Notes: generated by a model from the letters alone, not told the origin. DNA of 64,000 nucleotides from Paraflavitalea sp. CAU 1676 (GCF_029223285.1 NZ_JARHUJ010000005.1:558001-622000); one strand, 5' to 3'. Shown: positions 26,156 through 34,624, numbered from the stretch's first letter. A program made the numbers and translations.

Positions 26156-26850
26156 GCGGCAAACGCACCATATTGTTTATCGAAGACGAGCCCAACCTCG
26201 CGGAGATTGTGCGGGAAAGCCTTGAAAGCAGGGGCTTCGCCGTGGAGCACCATGCTACCGGTGCTGCCGGTCTGGAAGCTTATTACAGCCAACGACCCGA
26301 TGTGATCCTGCTCGATGTGATGCTGCCTGATGCCGATGGTTTTGCCTGGGCGCGGCAGCTGCGCACGACCGATATGGAAACGCCTTTGTTGTTTCTTACG
26401 GCGAAATCGTTGCCACAGGATGTGGTGACCGGCTTCGAAAGCGGGGGAAACGACTACCTCAAAAAGCCTTTCAGTATGGAAGAGCTGGTGGTGCGCATCA
26501 AAGCGCTGCTCAGCAAAAGTCGAACACTCATCGCAGAAAATACCCATACGGGCAGCCCATTGCCCATCGGCGCACAATACATCTTTCTCTATCACCAGGC
26601 CGTACTGCAGCACCAGGGCCAGTCGATTTCCCTCACCGCACGCGAGGCCGAACTGTTAAAACTTTTCCTGCTCAACCGCAACCAGGTCATGGATCGTAAA
26701 TCCATTCTACTACATATCTGGGGCAATGATGATTTCTTCACCGGTCGCAGCCTCGATGTATTCATCACCCGTTTAAGAAAATACCTCCGGCACGACCCAG
26801 AGGTAAAGATCATGAACGTTCGGGGCGTAGGTTACAAACTCGTCAGTTAG
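26152..26850 (+). CDS. OmpR/PhoB-family response regulator
   Basis: A 232-residue two-domain regulator and partner of the preceding kinase. The receiver domain (about 6-118) has the acidic pair Glu-Asp in IEDEPNL, phospho-acceptor Asp55 in VILLDVMLP, Thr in LFLTAKS, and Lys in DYLKKPF. The C-terminal winged helix (about 135-230) has LTAREAELLKLF and DVFITRLRKYL, with the wing in VRGVGYKL. The operon ends at a perfect hairpin terminator 42 bp later. Confidence 0.95.
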   Translation: MSGKRTILFIEDEPNLAEIVRESLESRGFAVEHHATGAAGLEAYYSQRPDVILLDVMLPDADGFAWARQLRTTDMETPLLFLTAKSLPQDVVTGFESGGNDYLKKPFSMEELVVRIKALLSKSRTLIAENTHTGSPLPIGAQYIFLYHQAVLQHQGQSISLTAREAELLKLFLLNRNQVMDRKSILLHIWGNDDFFTGRSLDVFITRLRKYLRHDPEVKIMNVRGVGYKLVS

Positions 26851-26891
26851 GAAGCGTACATAACCGGAGAAGTTGGCACAGCCATAAAAGA

Positions 26892-26930
26892 AAAAATCTT
26901 CTAAATCGAAGACTTAGAAGATTTTTCTGT
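26892..26930 (+). terminator. Rho-independent terminator after the kinase-regulator operon
   Basis: AAAAATCTTCTAA (26892-26904) pairs perfectly with TTAGAAGATTTTT (26914-26926). It is the last feature of the GC-richer core region. Confidence 0.85.
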
Positions 26931-27215
26931 GTGCCCAGGACTGGATTCTCAACATCCTGGTATATAATTCCTTGTAAATAAAAAGTGTCAAATGGGTGTC
27001 AAAATAAAAACAAGTCAATAATTGCCCTGTTTTTCATTCACTTTTATTCGCTTTTGCCCCTATCGGGCTAAAGGTAAGATTTCTAGGGGAAATGGGAATA
27101 ATTCTAAACTAATAACTATTTAATACCCATGCCGGTATAAACAGTCGGTTCATACGTTCGATACAATAAATATTGGTATTTAGAACCATGCAACTGCTAT
27201 TATATACCTGGTATT
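26931..27215. other. Junction region between core chromosome and AT-rich element
   Basis: About 285 bp without a gene. From about 26.95 kb onward base composition and codon choice shift to AT-rich and stay so to the window end. AAAGTGTCAAATGGGTGTCAA (26985-27005) contains GTGTCAAA twice and could be part of an attachment site, but no second copy was found in the window. The element's left end is inferred to lie here. Confidence 0.4.
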
Positions 27216-27761
27216 ATGCGAACAAATGTCCCGGTTTCCGTATTGGATCAATGGCTTTCTGAAATATACCATAAGGAGTTTGAGAGACTAAAAAGAATTG
27301 CAATACGCATTATACATAATGAAATTGTGGCCGAAGAAATCCTCGGAGAATGTTTAGCCAAATTGGCTATAGAGCTTTCCTATGATGGTAATAAATTTAA
27401 TTCTATTGAGCATGCAAAGGCATTTTTGGTAGTTATCATTAGAAATAAATGCATTTCATGGCTTAGGAAGAAGCGACCGGTTACGGTTGGAGAATTGAAA
27501 GAGGAAATAGGTCAAGTTGACCCATATTTAATGCACAACCTGGAAAAGAGAGATTTGATGCTGCACCTCCAGTCTCTTATAGCTCAGCTAACCCCAAAAC
27601 TGCAGCAAGTAGCCACTCTCCTTTTTAAAGAGGGGTTAACTAATGAAGAGGCTGCACTACAACTCCAACTGAGCAAGGAGTCGCTTCTTGTTTATAAAAA
27701 TAGGGCGTTAAGGAAATTGCAAGAAAAGGCATTGGCCGGCAATTACCGGTTAACGTCCTAA
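27216..27761 (+). CDS. ECF-type RNA polymerase sigma factor
   Basis: A 181-residue sigma-70 family protein lacking regions 1 and 3. Region 2 (about 12-85) has VAEEILGECLAKLA and the KAFLVVIIRNKCISWLRKK promoter-melting segment. Region 4 (about 118-172) has a helix-turn-helix in LTNEEAALQLQLSKESLLVY followed by basic KNRALRKLQEKA. No anti-sigma gene is next to it. It is the first gene after the composition shift, so it may serve the mobile element. Target promoters are unknown. Confidence 0.8.
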   Translation: MRTNVPVSVLDQWLSEIYHKEFERLKRIAIRIIHNEIVAEEILGECLAKLAIELSYDGNKFNSIEHAKAFLVVIIRNKCISWLRKKRPVTVGELKEEIGQVDPYLMHNLEKRDLMLHLQSLIAQLTPKLQQVATLLFKEGLTNEEAALQLQLSKESLLVYKNRALRKLQEKALAGNYRLTS

Positions 27762-27863
27762 AAGTTAGAATTTGACACATGCTTGCAAAAATATATTTAC
27801 CAAAATCTTGTTAGCTCATCACGGTTTTCAATTGTACTGATAGGAATCAATCAACATTAAAAA

Positions 27864-28106
27864 ATGAAACTTATCATGACAAATGATGAACAAAAAACGT
27901 ACAGATTAGCTTGCGTGATTTGCGACCTTTTTAACGGTAATCGAGTTAGTAAGGCGGGTCAGGAGCTTTATGACAAAACATTCCCCAATCCAGAGAGCCT
28001 GGCTGAAGTTAGAATACCAGCCTCCACTTTTGAAGAGTATGACAAAGTTGAAAAGAACGTGGATCAGTTTTGGGATGAACTTAAGAAGCAAATTGGGATG
28101 GATTAA
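27864..28106 (+). CDS. Small hypothetical protein
   Basis: An 80-residue soluble, acidic, mostly helical protein with no known motif (segments TYRLACVICDLFNGNRVSK and YDKVEKNVDQFWDELKKQ). It is about 100 bp downstream of the sigma gene on the same strand and ends before a hairpin terminator. Codon use is like its neighbours. The coding call rests on length, context and composition. Confidence 0.5.
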   Translation: MKLIMTNDEQKTYRLACVICDLFNGNRVSKAGQELYDKTFPNPESLAEVRIPASTFEEYDKVEKNVDQFWDELKKQIGMD

Positions 28107-28128
28107 CATTGCTAGTTCCTTAAAAAAG

Positions 28129-28156
28129 CCAAGAGTCATAAGTTTATGGCTCTTGG
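28129..28156. terminator. Hairpin terminator between convergent small genes
   Basis: CCAAGAGTCAT (28129-28139) pairs with ATGGCTCTTGG (28146-28156) with one mismatch; A-rich sequence precedes it, so it can also end the minus-strand transcript. Confidence 0.7.
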
Positions 28157-28157
28157 T

Positions 28158-28490
28158 CTATGACCTTCGCATTTTCCTTCTTTTATAGATAAACCCAAAT
28201 TTATTGTGATCTTCATTCCAACGCAGGTTATATTTCTCTAGCGAAAATGCGGTCTGATCAGCAATTAAATCAAAGGTTGTATCTTCTTTGACGTTTAAAA
28301 AGTGGTCGATGTTTAACATTTGTTGACAGGACAATTGTTGAGGATGATTTATTAAATAATGGAATTTCTTTCTGTGGATATTTAGAAAGTTTGCCAACGA
28401 TAGTTCCGAGACAATTCCTAATTGGAACAAGTGCCTAAAATGACGAACTTTTTTCCATGTTAAAATTGAAGGCTGGCTTATCTTTTTCAT
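28158..28490 (-). CDS. Small HTH-like DNA-binding protein
   Basis: A 110-residue basic protein. The region ILTWKKVRHFRHLF through SLANFLNIHRKKFHYLI has the spacing of a Cro/XRE-like helix-turn-helix, and it parallels the next upstream protein: LTW/LTF start, LAxFL, then an N..R...LI..P segment. The C-terminal 35 residues are basic (YKRRKMRRS). I chose the ATG at 28490, which begins MKKISQP. It probably regulates the mobile element; this is inferred from fold pattern and place. Confidence 0.5.
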   Translation of the reverse strand: MKKISQPSILTWKKVRHFRHLFQLGIVSELSLANFLNIHRKKFHYLINHPQQLSCQQMLNIDHFLNVKEDTTFDLIADQTAFSLEKYNLRWNEDHNKFGFIYKRRKMRRS

Positions 28491-28598
28491 AATACAAAGA
28501 AATGATAAGACCAATACAATTAGTGGGTCGCTCCGACACAATTTAAGTGACGAAATGTTACAATTAAAGAACGCTGGATCGGGTTTGGCCGATGTTCG

Positions 28599-28850
28599 TC
28601 ACTTTGTTATTACTACTCTGCACATTTCTGCCATTGACACATCGAAATAGGCTGCTATTTTTTCAACCTCCCATAGATCCATATCCCTAGGCTCCAGTAT
28701 GAGTCGGCTCATACGATTATTATTTGTTCCAAGAAACTTTGCCAGGATAGTCTTAGGAAATCCGGTTTTCATAAAGACATCTCGAAATGTCAATAGCGTA
28801 CCATTTTTAATTCCCACATTCACCATCATATATCTTGGATCGCGCTCCAT
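28599..28850 (-). CDS. Small HTH-like regulator
   Basis: An 83-residue protein starting MERDPRYMM. The segment LTFRDVFMKTGFPKTILAKF, then LGTNNNRMSRLIL and EVEKIAAYFDVSMAEMCRVV, reads as a lambda-repressor/XRE-type helical DNA-binding domain. A TATTTTCG sequence 4-5 bp upstream of the ATG is a near match to the -7 box, suggesting a leaderless gene. It is likely paralogous to the small HTH-like protein downstream. Confidence 0.5.
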   Translation of the reverse strand: MERDPRYMMVNVGIKNGTLLTFRDVFMKTGFPKTILAKFLGTNNNRMSRLILEPRDMDLWEVEKIAAYFDVSMAEMCRVVITK

Positions 28851-28889
28851 AATGCGAAAATACAAAAAAACTGTAAAATGCTAATGTTT

Positions 28890-29270
28890 TTAGTATTGAG
28901 TGCCGTAATTGTCAAGCTGCTCTTGGGCAATTGTTTGCCACTTTAATGTCAATATACCAGTTTTAACTGTTCCATTGGTGCCTTCGACATTTGTTCCAGG
29001 TATAATTACTTTTTCATTCACCAAATTTTGAAATACACCTTCATTTTCGCTGTAGTTCTTAATTACTACAGTGGGAAACCTCATTCGGTATGCATAATAT
29101 TCAGCTCGCCAATTTTGGGTCCAATTAACAGTAGGTACACACCAAGGGGAATCGTCCGCTATTCTGACTGCTGTTATTGAAATTGTGCCATTTTCATATA
29201 GGCTAAATTCTAAATGACACATTTCGCCTAATATTTCAACTGTTTCCATAACGATTATTTTTAATTTCAT
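28890..29270 (-). CDS. Hypothetical protein
   Basis: A 126-residue soluble protein rich in beta-strand pattern (LEFSLYENGTISITAVRIA, then VKTGILTLKWQTIAQEQL). No signal peptide or known motif. Its start codon overlaps the stop of the upstream Prim-Pol gene by one base (TAATG), so the two are probably translated from one message. Function unknown; proteins in this position of mobile elements are often poorly conserved. Confidence 0.55.
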   Translation of the reverse strand: MKLKIIVMETVEILGEMCHLEFSLYENGTISITAVRIADDSPWCVPTVNWTQNWRAEYYAYRMRFPTVVIKNYSENEGVFQNLVNEKVIIPGTNVEGTNGTVKTGILTLKWQTIAQEQLDNYGTQY

Positions 29271-30247
29271 TATGATTTTATCCTGGCCTTATATGCAACA
29301 CCATATCCTTGCTCCACGAGCATTCTCGCGGCAAGTTGAAAATTGCCATTACATTCCAGGATGGCGAATACAGCATAGGGCTTGTATCCTTTTTTTCGTT
29401 TAAACTCTGAGTTCGTCGTCATTACCGTGAATAATCCAAGTTTGTGGTGAAAATCTCCGGAAGTGAGGTGGTCAGTATCACCAGGGCGACGCAGAAAGGT
29501 TCGCTCCTTTTCTGTCTTTACGATTACCCAACCATGTTTTTGCAATAATCCTAGAATATCGCCTCTCAAATTATAATCGTCGCAAGGGCTTTCTATGTTA
29601 TATTGCCTCCCTCTTAATTTACATGCTGAAATTTTGGAAGGTGCCTTATATTCATTAAATGATCTTGCAATTCTCCAAATTTCAAGGCGATCTCTTTCTG
29701 ATATGTTCGGAACATTCATCAGATCGTGCTGAACAAAAGAATAACCGGGTGTTGGTTCTACGATAATGTAACTTTCATTGCCAATTGATTCAACAAGTGT
29801 TTTGAGCTTTCTTTTTTCAATACATAATCCTTTGTTAGTTTCCAGACGTCTCGCTAAAATCGTACTTGATTGAACATCCTTGCTTTTGTACATCAAATGA
29901 AAGCCATAGTTTTTCGTTCGCGCTATTACTAATTTCGCAACTAGTTCCGGTGAATATCTGTCGAGCGAGCATAAAAAGCGATCCAGAATTGCTTTACCGT
30001 TTCTATTATTCTTTTCATCGATATCAATTACTTCGAGGTTTCCGCTAATGCAACCACATATTACTGCTATCCCAAAGCATTCAGGAAGTGCTAACATTCG
30101 ATGTAATTTATTCTCCGAAATAACTAATCTATTATGTTGCTTCCACTTGTGAATCGCTTTCTTAACTGAATTGATGAAAACAATAGAGTAGCCCTTTTTT
30201 CGATATTGATTTGCGGCCTCTTCAAGTCTATTACCCATTGTCATCAT
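29270..30247 (-). CDS. Prim-Pol (bifunctional DNA primase/polymerase N-terminal type) protein
   Basis: A 325-residue protein whose first 210 residues match the archaeo-eukaryotic Prim-Pol fold of mobile-element replication proteins (PF09250-like): an RKKGYSIVFINSV opening, HKWKQHNR, GIAVICG, the metal-binding Asp75 and Asp77 in LEVIDIDEKN, and IARTKNYGFHLMYK with the conserved His. No helicase domain is fused. The C-terminal 110 residues are of unknown type. Such proteins prime or extend DNA during replication of plasmids and conjugative elements. It overlaps the upstream gene by 4 nt (ATGA) and the downstream gene by 1 nt. Confidence 0.75.
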   Translation of the reverse strand: MMTMGNRLEEAANQYRKKGYSIVFINSVKKAIHKWKQHNRLVISENKLHRMLALPECFGIAVICGCISGNLEVIDIDEKNNRNGKAILDRFLCSLDRYSPELVAKLVIARTKNYGFHLMYKSKDVQSSTILARRLETNKGLCIEKRKLKTLVESIGNESYIIVEPTPGYSFVQHDLMNVPNISERDRLEIWRIARSFNEYKAPSKISACKLRGRQYNIESPCDDYNLRGDILGLLQKHGWVIVKTEKERTFLRRPGDTDHLTSGDFHHKLGLFTVMTTNSEFKRKKGYKPYAVFAILECNGNFQLAARMLVEQGYGVAYKARIKS

Positions 30248-30702
30248 GTTTTTTCAAGAAGGGAAATCATTTCATGTAATGGAAATTCAACTGAGTGATA
30301 GTCGTCATTGGTCTCGTCAGTATATGCCTGGAACATTGCGGTTCCGCCTTTGAAAAAGGATATATATTGCTCTTTAAACATAAACTTCTGATTGGGTTTG
30401 GTGAAATCCCTTATTTCATTATGGCTATCAAATGATATGAAAGACCAGTTGACCCCTTCATCGGATAAAAAAGCTTCAATTTCATCTTGTGCTGTATGGA
30501 CAAACCACCCAAATGGTGCGTCCCAAATATTAAGACAGTAGAAGTTTGGCGTATCTTCTTCCGATACCCTTTTCAATATGCTTTTTAAATGGTTGCAATA
30601 ACCGATTGACAAATGCACCAGAATGAAGTTGCAACTACTCTGCTTTGAGTAAGTTGTTGCTTTAATTATTACCCATAATGTGGGCGATTCTGAAATTCTC
30701 AT
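30244..30702 (-). CDS. Hypothetical protein
   Basis: A 152-residue acidic soluble protein. Visible segments include IWDAPFGWFVHTAQDEIEAF and an aromatic-rich middle; the last 25 residues (DDYHSVEFPLHEMISLLEK) are helical. No recognisable domain. It is coupled by a 4-nt overlap to the Prim-Pol gene, so it may assist that protein, but this rests only on arrangement. Confidence 0.5.
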   Translation of the reverse strand: MRISESPTLWVIIKATTYSKQSSCNFILVHLSIGYCNHLKSILKRVSEEDTPNFYCLNIWDAPFGWFVHTAQDEIEAFLSDEGVNWSFISFDSHNEIRDFTKPNQKFMFKEQYISFFKGGTAMFQAYTDETNDDYHSVEFPLHEMISLLEKT

Positions 30703-30723
30703 AAAAAAGAATTTTGTGGATGA

Positions 30724-31275
30724 TTAAATATTTCGGACAGGTAAAATATTAGTAAATGGATTAGATGGTTGAAGTATTATTATTTCTCTTTGACGCATTA
30801 GGCTGTTAACTTCTAATATTCCATCCATTCCAAGTAAGGAGAATGATTCAGCATATGGAAGTATAGACATGAAGTCATAGTGAAAAAGAATCTCGGAGAT
30901 CTTTGGCCAATACTCAATAACATACCCGTAAGTGCCAAGCCTGGTAGCCACATCCATTATTCCCGCACCGAATCCATTGGTATCAGCAAAGTGTATTGCT
31001 ACGGATTTCTCAGTGCTAAATGACAAATGCATCAATTTTTTATGAGGATTAATTGTGGCTACTGGGTCTTTCAGTATTATACCCCGGTAAATGGTCCCGG
31101 GTAAATAATTTATTGACCGCATCAGGCTTTGTCCAACTTTATGAATAGTTTCAAAATTGTTTTTCAGATAGAGATCTGAGGCGCCTGGAAATATTGGAAC
31201 TAAGGCATTAGCCGACCAGTTAAAGTAGATTGCCAATTCTCCATGAAGCTCCTTCAGGGAAATTTCTTTTTTCAT
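30724..31275 (-). CDS. Putative ADP-ribosyltransferase (R-S-E class)
   Basis: A 183-residue protein without signal peptide that shows all three marks of the cholera-toxin-like ADP-ribosyltransferase fold: Arg64 in GTIYRGI (strand 1, NAD phosphate), Ser85-Phe-Ser87-Thr in LMHLSFSTEKSVAIHFA (the STS strand with its following helix), and Gln162-x-Glu164 in MRQREIIILQPS (the (E/Q)xE catalytic loop and strand). The spacing (20 residues to the STS motif, about 77 to the Glu) is normal for small ARTs. It would transfer ADP-ribose from NAD to an unknown target inside the cell. It lies between the ParB-like and Prim-Pol genes of the element. Remote similarity judged by eye; not proven. Confidence 0.55.
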   Translation of the reverse strand: MKKEISLKELHGELAIYFNWSANALVPIFPGASDLYLKNNFETIHKVGQSLMRSINYLPGTIYRGIILKDPVATINPHKKLMHLSFSTEKSVAIHFADTNGFGAGIMDVATRLGTYGYVIEYWPKISEILFHYDFMSILPYAESFSLLGMDGILEVNSLMRQREIIILQPSNPFTNILPVRNI

Positions 31276-31299
31276 CGATGAGGCAATGAAATGGGATTG

Positions 31300-33129
31300 C
31301 TATGCTGCTTTTGCTTTGGTTGGCTTTCCGGGGAGGTTCTTGACCTTATTATTTTGCTTGTTGTTCTCCTTCTGTTTTCCTTTCTTCTGAGTTTCCTTTT
31401 TCTGCTCTTTTAAAATTCCGATTGCTTTATTGACACCGGCTTGCCGTTTGTTAGCAATCTCCTTTTGTTGTTTTTCGAAGTCAACAATAGGAATTGACCC
31501 TAAGCTTTCAGCCATGAGTCTAAATGCGTATCCGCCGCGAGTATTCGGCAAGTTGGTGCTATTCTTTTCAGTGATAACTCTCCTGAGTAGGTAGGTAATC
31601 TGCATTTTATTTAAACGTCTTAATCCATTCTTAAATTCATCAAAAGTTGCTGGCTCTTTCAATGCAGGAAGTTTAACTACTTTATTCAATGCTGCTTTCA
31701 AGTGATATGGTATGTGTTCAATGATTAAGTAATTGATCAGTAAATTATCCGCACTGGTTGATTGCTTGGGTATGCGTCCAATATTTGTATCGGCATTCAC
31801 AGCTTCCGCAATCTTACGCTGAATCTTCTCCTGGTCAAGCTCCCTGGCCCTTGCTTCACGCGATTGAAGCCTTTCAATTTCATTATCAATAACCTGTATT
31901 GAAGCCTCCCCTGATGCAATTGCTTTCTTAGCTGCATTCGCGGTAGCTTTAGGTATATATTCCACGTAAGCATATTTGCCTTCATCGGTTGGAGTATTGG
32001 AAGAAATTATAAATGCCTTCTTTATCTTAGAAGATGAAAGCAATTTCTCGAATTTGTCTTTTTTTTCAGAATATTCTTGCTCAGACTTTACAAATTCTTC
32101 TTTAATTTCTTTGGCAGGGACTTTGCGCTTTTTTAGCGCCTGAGAGAACGTATTCCAATCTGGCTTCTGCGGTTCTTTTATATACCTGTACTCTTCTCCG
32201 TATCCAACAATGTTTGCCTCAATTCCATCGTCGTGAAGTCGTTTAATGTCTTCATCTGGCATTTCGCCATCATAGACGAAAATAGTCGTTGGGTCTTCTT
32301 TAGCTTTTGCTATTTCCTTCTCGATATGCAACGCAGTTTTGTTCTGAAAACATTTAATATTAGAACATCGGGGTTTGTTTTCTTCTTCCGGAAATAAAAC
32401 CCCACAAGCGGAATTAAAGGGGCAGGTATGGCAGGATCCCATTTTGATATCGAGTTCTGCATCTGACAAGTCAAATGCAGCCTGTGCTAAATTTCCCTTG
32501 TACCTGGTAAAAATATAAGTATTGATACTAATATCTGGATGGTCTGACTTTTCATCTTCTTCCGATACTTGTTCATCATACAAATATTGTTGAGTTTCGG
32601 CAGGGAGAAGACAAATTTGTAATGCTACTCCTAATGGAATACCATTACGTAGGAAAATAGATTGCCATTGCGGTGTTAAATCATTAAGCTTTAATTGCTG
32701 GCGAACGAAATAAATAGTTTTACCAACTCTTCGAGCAATTTCTTCGACTCCCAATTTCTCCGTTTGTGCCAGGTTATGAAAACCTGTTGCTTGCTGCATA
32801 GGATGAAGGTCTACACGTTGTAAATTTTCAACGATTTGGATGATTTTTGCTTCTTCATCACTTACGTCATAAATAGTTGCTGGGATTTCGGTCTTCCCGG
32901 CGGCGGTAGAACCCAATAATCTTCTATGGCCATATATTAATCTAAATCGTGTACCATTAGGCCGTACTCCAATTGGTTGAATAACCTTTCCGACCGACTT
33001 AATTGACAAACCCATTTCTTCAATTTCCTCCATGGTTTTTCGTGGCTGATTGGGATCCACATCAACAAGGTCAATAGGCAATAAGACAGTTTGCACGGTT
33101 TCTTCCGAGCTAATTTGTTTTGTTTCCAT
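31300..33129 (-). CDS. ParB/RepB/Spo0J-like partition protein with Cys cluster
   Basis: A 609-residue protein. The N-terminal ParB domain (about 12-110) has VDVDPNQPRK, the LIYGHRRLLGSTAAGKTEIP box (GHRR) and IVENLQRVDLHPMQQA. A helix-turn-helix follows (LGVEEIARRVGKTIYFVRQQ). At about 235-265 is a Cys cluster: GSCHTCPFNSACG, then CSNIKC, a possible metal site seen in large ParB-like proteins of Bacteroidota elements. The C-terminal third is helical and ends in a Lys/Asn-rich tail. No ParA is adjacent. It probably binds DNA for maintenance or regulation of the element. Confidence 0.8.
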   Translation of the reverse strand: METKQISSEETVQTVLLPIDLVDVDPNQPRKTMEEIEEMGLSIKSVGKVIQPIGVRPNGTRFRLIYGHRRLLGSTAAGKTEIPATIYDVSDEEAKIIQIVENLQRVDLHPMQQATGFHNLAQTEKLGVEEIARRVGKTIYFVRQQLKLNDLTPQWQSIFLRNGIPLGVALQICLLPAETQQYLYDEQVSEEDEKSDHPDISINTYIFTRYKGNLAQAAFDLSDAELDIKMGSCHTCPFNSACGVLFPEEENKPRCSNIKCFQNKTALHIEKEIAKAKEDPTTIFVYDGEMPDEDIKRLHDDGIEANIVGYGEEYRYIKEPQKPDWNTFSQALKKRKVPAKEIKEEFVKSEQEYSEKKDKFEKLLSSSKIKKAFIISSNTPTDEGKYAYVEYIPKATANAAKKAIASGEASIQVIDNEIERLQSREARARELDQEKIQRKIAEAVNADTNIGRIPKQSTSADNLLINYLIIEHIPYHLKAALNKVVKLPALKEPATFDEFKNGLRRLNKMQITYLLRRVITEKNSTNLPNTRGGYAFRLMAESLGSIPIVDFEKQQKEIANKRQAGVNKAIGILKEQKKETQKKGKQKENNKQNNKVKNLPGKPTKAKAA

Positions 33130-33169
33130 TTTTTAATTATTTAAATGATTAAAATGAAGTTGTAAGTCT

Positions 33170-33730
33170 TCAGAATTTGAATGAGGCTTGTTGCACTTTT
33201 GGCTTAGCTGGTTGCGAAGTAGTTTTTGGAACTTCTGTGGGGACTTTCTCGATTTTTTCTTCAGCTCTAATTTTCAGTTTCATCAATTCCCGCCGCTTTT
33301 TATAAATGTGTTGCCGTAGCCGTTTAAGTTTTGATTCCTGCCATTCACTCAATCGTCTTGGAGCTTTTACTATATCCCAGTGATCTTCCCCGAACCACTG
33401 TTCGAGAGTCTGGCAACATACGTGGGTATAAATATCTGTCCAATCGTTATCCATCGGCGATTCATGTGATCTTGTGTAGAGATAAATTGAGCACTCAACG
33501 TATGAAGCCAATTCTTCACTTTTCATTAATGAGATCATTCTAGCAGTGATTACTTGGTTAAACAGCCTATTTGGTATTAGGTCTGCCCAGAGCATACTGA
33601 ATGTTAATATCGGCGAAGAAATAGCATCCATAATGTCAAAAACAAAATCTTTGTTTCTACTGGTATATTTACTGTTGCTAGAGTCGGCTCCTGGGTCAAA
33701 GAGAAGATTTGAACTGATTTTCCTGTGCAT
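33170..33730 (-). CDS. Hypothetical protein
   Basis: A 186-residue soluble protein. An aromatic central part (DNDWTDIYTHVCCQTLEQWF) precedes a strongly basic helix (LKRLRQHIYKKRRELMKLKI) and a Pro/Thr/Lys-rich tail. The basic coiled region suggests nucleic acid or partner binding, but no family is recognised. It sits between the ParB-like and the DUF3150-like genes, all on the minus strand with short gaps. Confidence 0.5.
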   Translation of the reverse strand: MHRKISSNLLFDPGADSSNSKYTSRNKDFVFDIMDAISSPILTFSMLWADLIPNRLFNQVITARMISLMKSEELASYVECSIYLYTRSHESPMDNDWTDIYTHVCCQTLEQWFGEDHWDIVKAPRRLSEWQESKLKRLRQHIYKKRRELMKLKIRAEEKIEKVPTEVPKTTSQPAKPKVQQASFKF

Positions 33731-33745
33731 AAATGTCTCCCTGTT

Positions 33746-34588
33746 TTAGCAATTGAGAAAGGCACCCACAGTGGAAAGGATTGCTTCGGCCTGATCTGCT
33801 TTTTGCTTGCGAAGTCGTGTATCATGTCTCAGATCGTCAGGATCAACTATTAGATCCTTCATATTTTCAATGACATTTGAAATATCACGATCTCCCGTAA
33901 AGTTTAATCTTGGCAAGGTTTCAATTAAATCTTCAATATTGTTTACCAGGCTGTCCCGAAAAACTGCATCATGTTCCTTTAGTTTCTCAACCATATGTTG
34001 CACGGCATCTCGTATTCGCGACCAAATATTTTTGGTTGCATCAGAAATGCGTTGATAAATCTCAGCCTCAATGTTTGACTTAATATTGTCTACTTCCTCC
34101 TGGTCAACATTGAGCCTGAAATCAGAAATGTTCGAAATCGGCATAAAAGTCATATCCATGCTGAATTTCCGTTTCATGTCAGAATGTGATGGGTAATCCT
34201 GTTCCCTAAACATCCCATTCAAACGGGCCTTTGCTTCTTCTTTTAATGAAGGATAAGCCCGAATAAATAAGTCAACTTTTGAATTGAAGTCCTCTTTGTA
34301 CTTAGAGAACTGATTTAAAAACTCGAAGTAGTTGGATGTTGGCAACAGGCGATCGCCATTGTCGCCCCAGGGAAGAGAATTATCGTATAATAACGTTCTG
34401 GTTGCACTTGCGACTTTCTTAATCGCTGATAATTCTTCTTCTTTGATCAGATTTTTATTAAATCTACCAGCGTCGTGTGCATTGTGTGTTTTTTCTATTT
34501 CATGTGATACAGTTTTGTCGTACTTGCGTGCGCTCCATTGGGATATTTTAATATTAACCAATAAGGCCCTTTCAGATAAGTTTTTCAT
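33746..34588 (-). CDS. DUF3150-like protein of a MoxR/VWA gene set
   Basis: A 280-residue, highly helical soluble protein. The opening SERALLVNIKISQWSARKYD, followed by an AHDAGRFNKNLI segment, matches what I know of DUF3150-type proteins, which sit beside MoxR ATPases and VWA proteins in phages and plasmids. Here it is followed upstream by exactly these two (35738 ATPase, 34625 VWA). The long helical region and the mention of seeds of coiled coil (residues 165-235) suggest an assembly or adaptor role in that set. Function is not established for the family. Confidence 0.6.
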   Translation of the reverse strand: MKNLSERALLVNIKISQWSARKYDKTVSHEIEKTHNAHDAGRFNKNLIKEEELSAIKKVASATRTLLYDNSLPWGDNGDRLLPTSNYFEFLNQFSKYKEDFNSKVDLFIRAYPSLKEEAKARLNGMFREQDYPSHSDMKRKFSMDMTFMPISNISDFRLNVDQEEVDNIKSNIEAEIYQRISDATKNIWSRIRDAVQHMVEKLKEHDAVFRDSLVNNIEDLIETLPRLNFTGDRDISNVIENMKDLIVDPDDLRHDTRLRKQKADQAEAILSTVGAFLNC

Positions 34589-34624
34589 CTGTAAATAATT
34601 TTCGATTAAATAATTAAGATTAGG

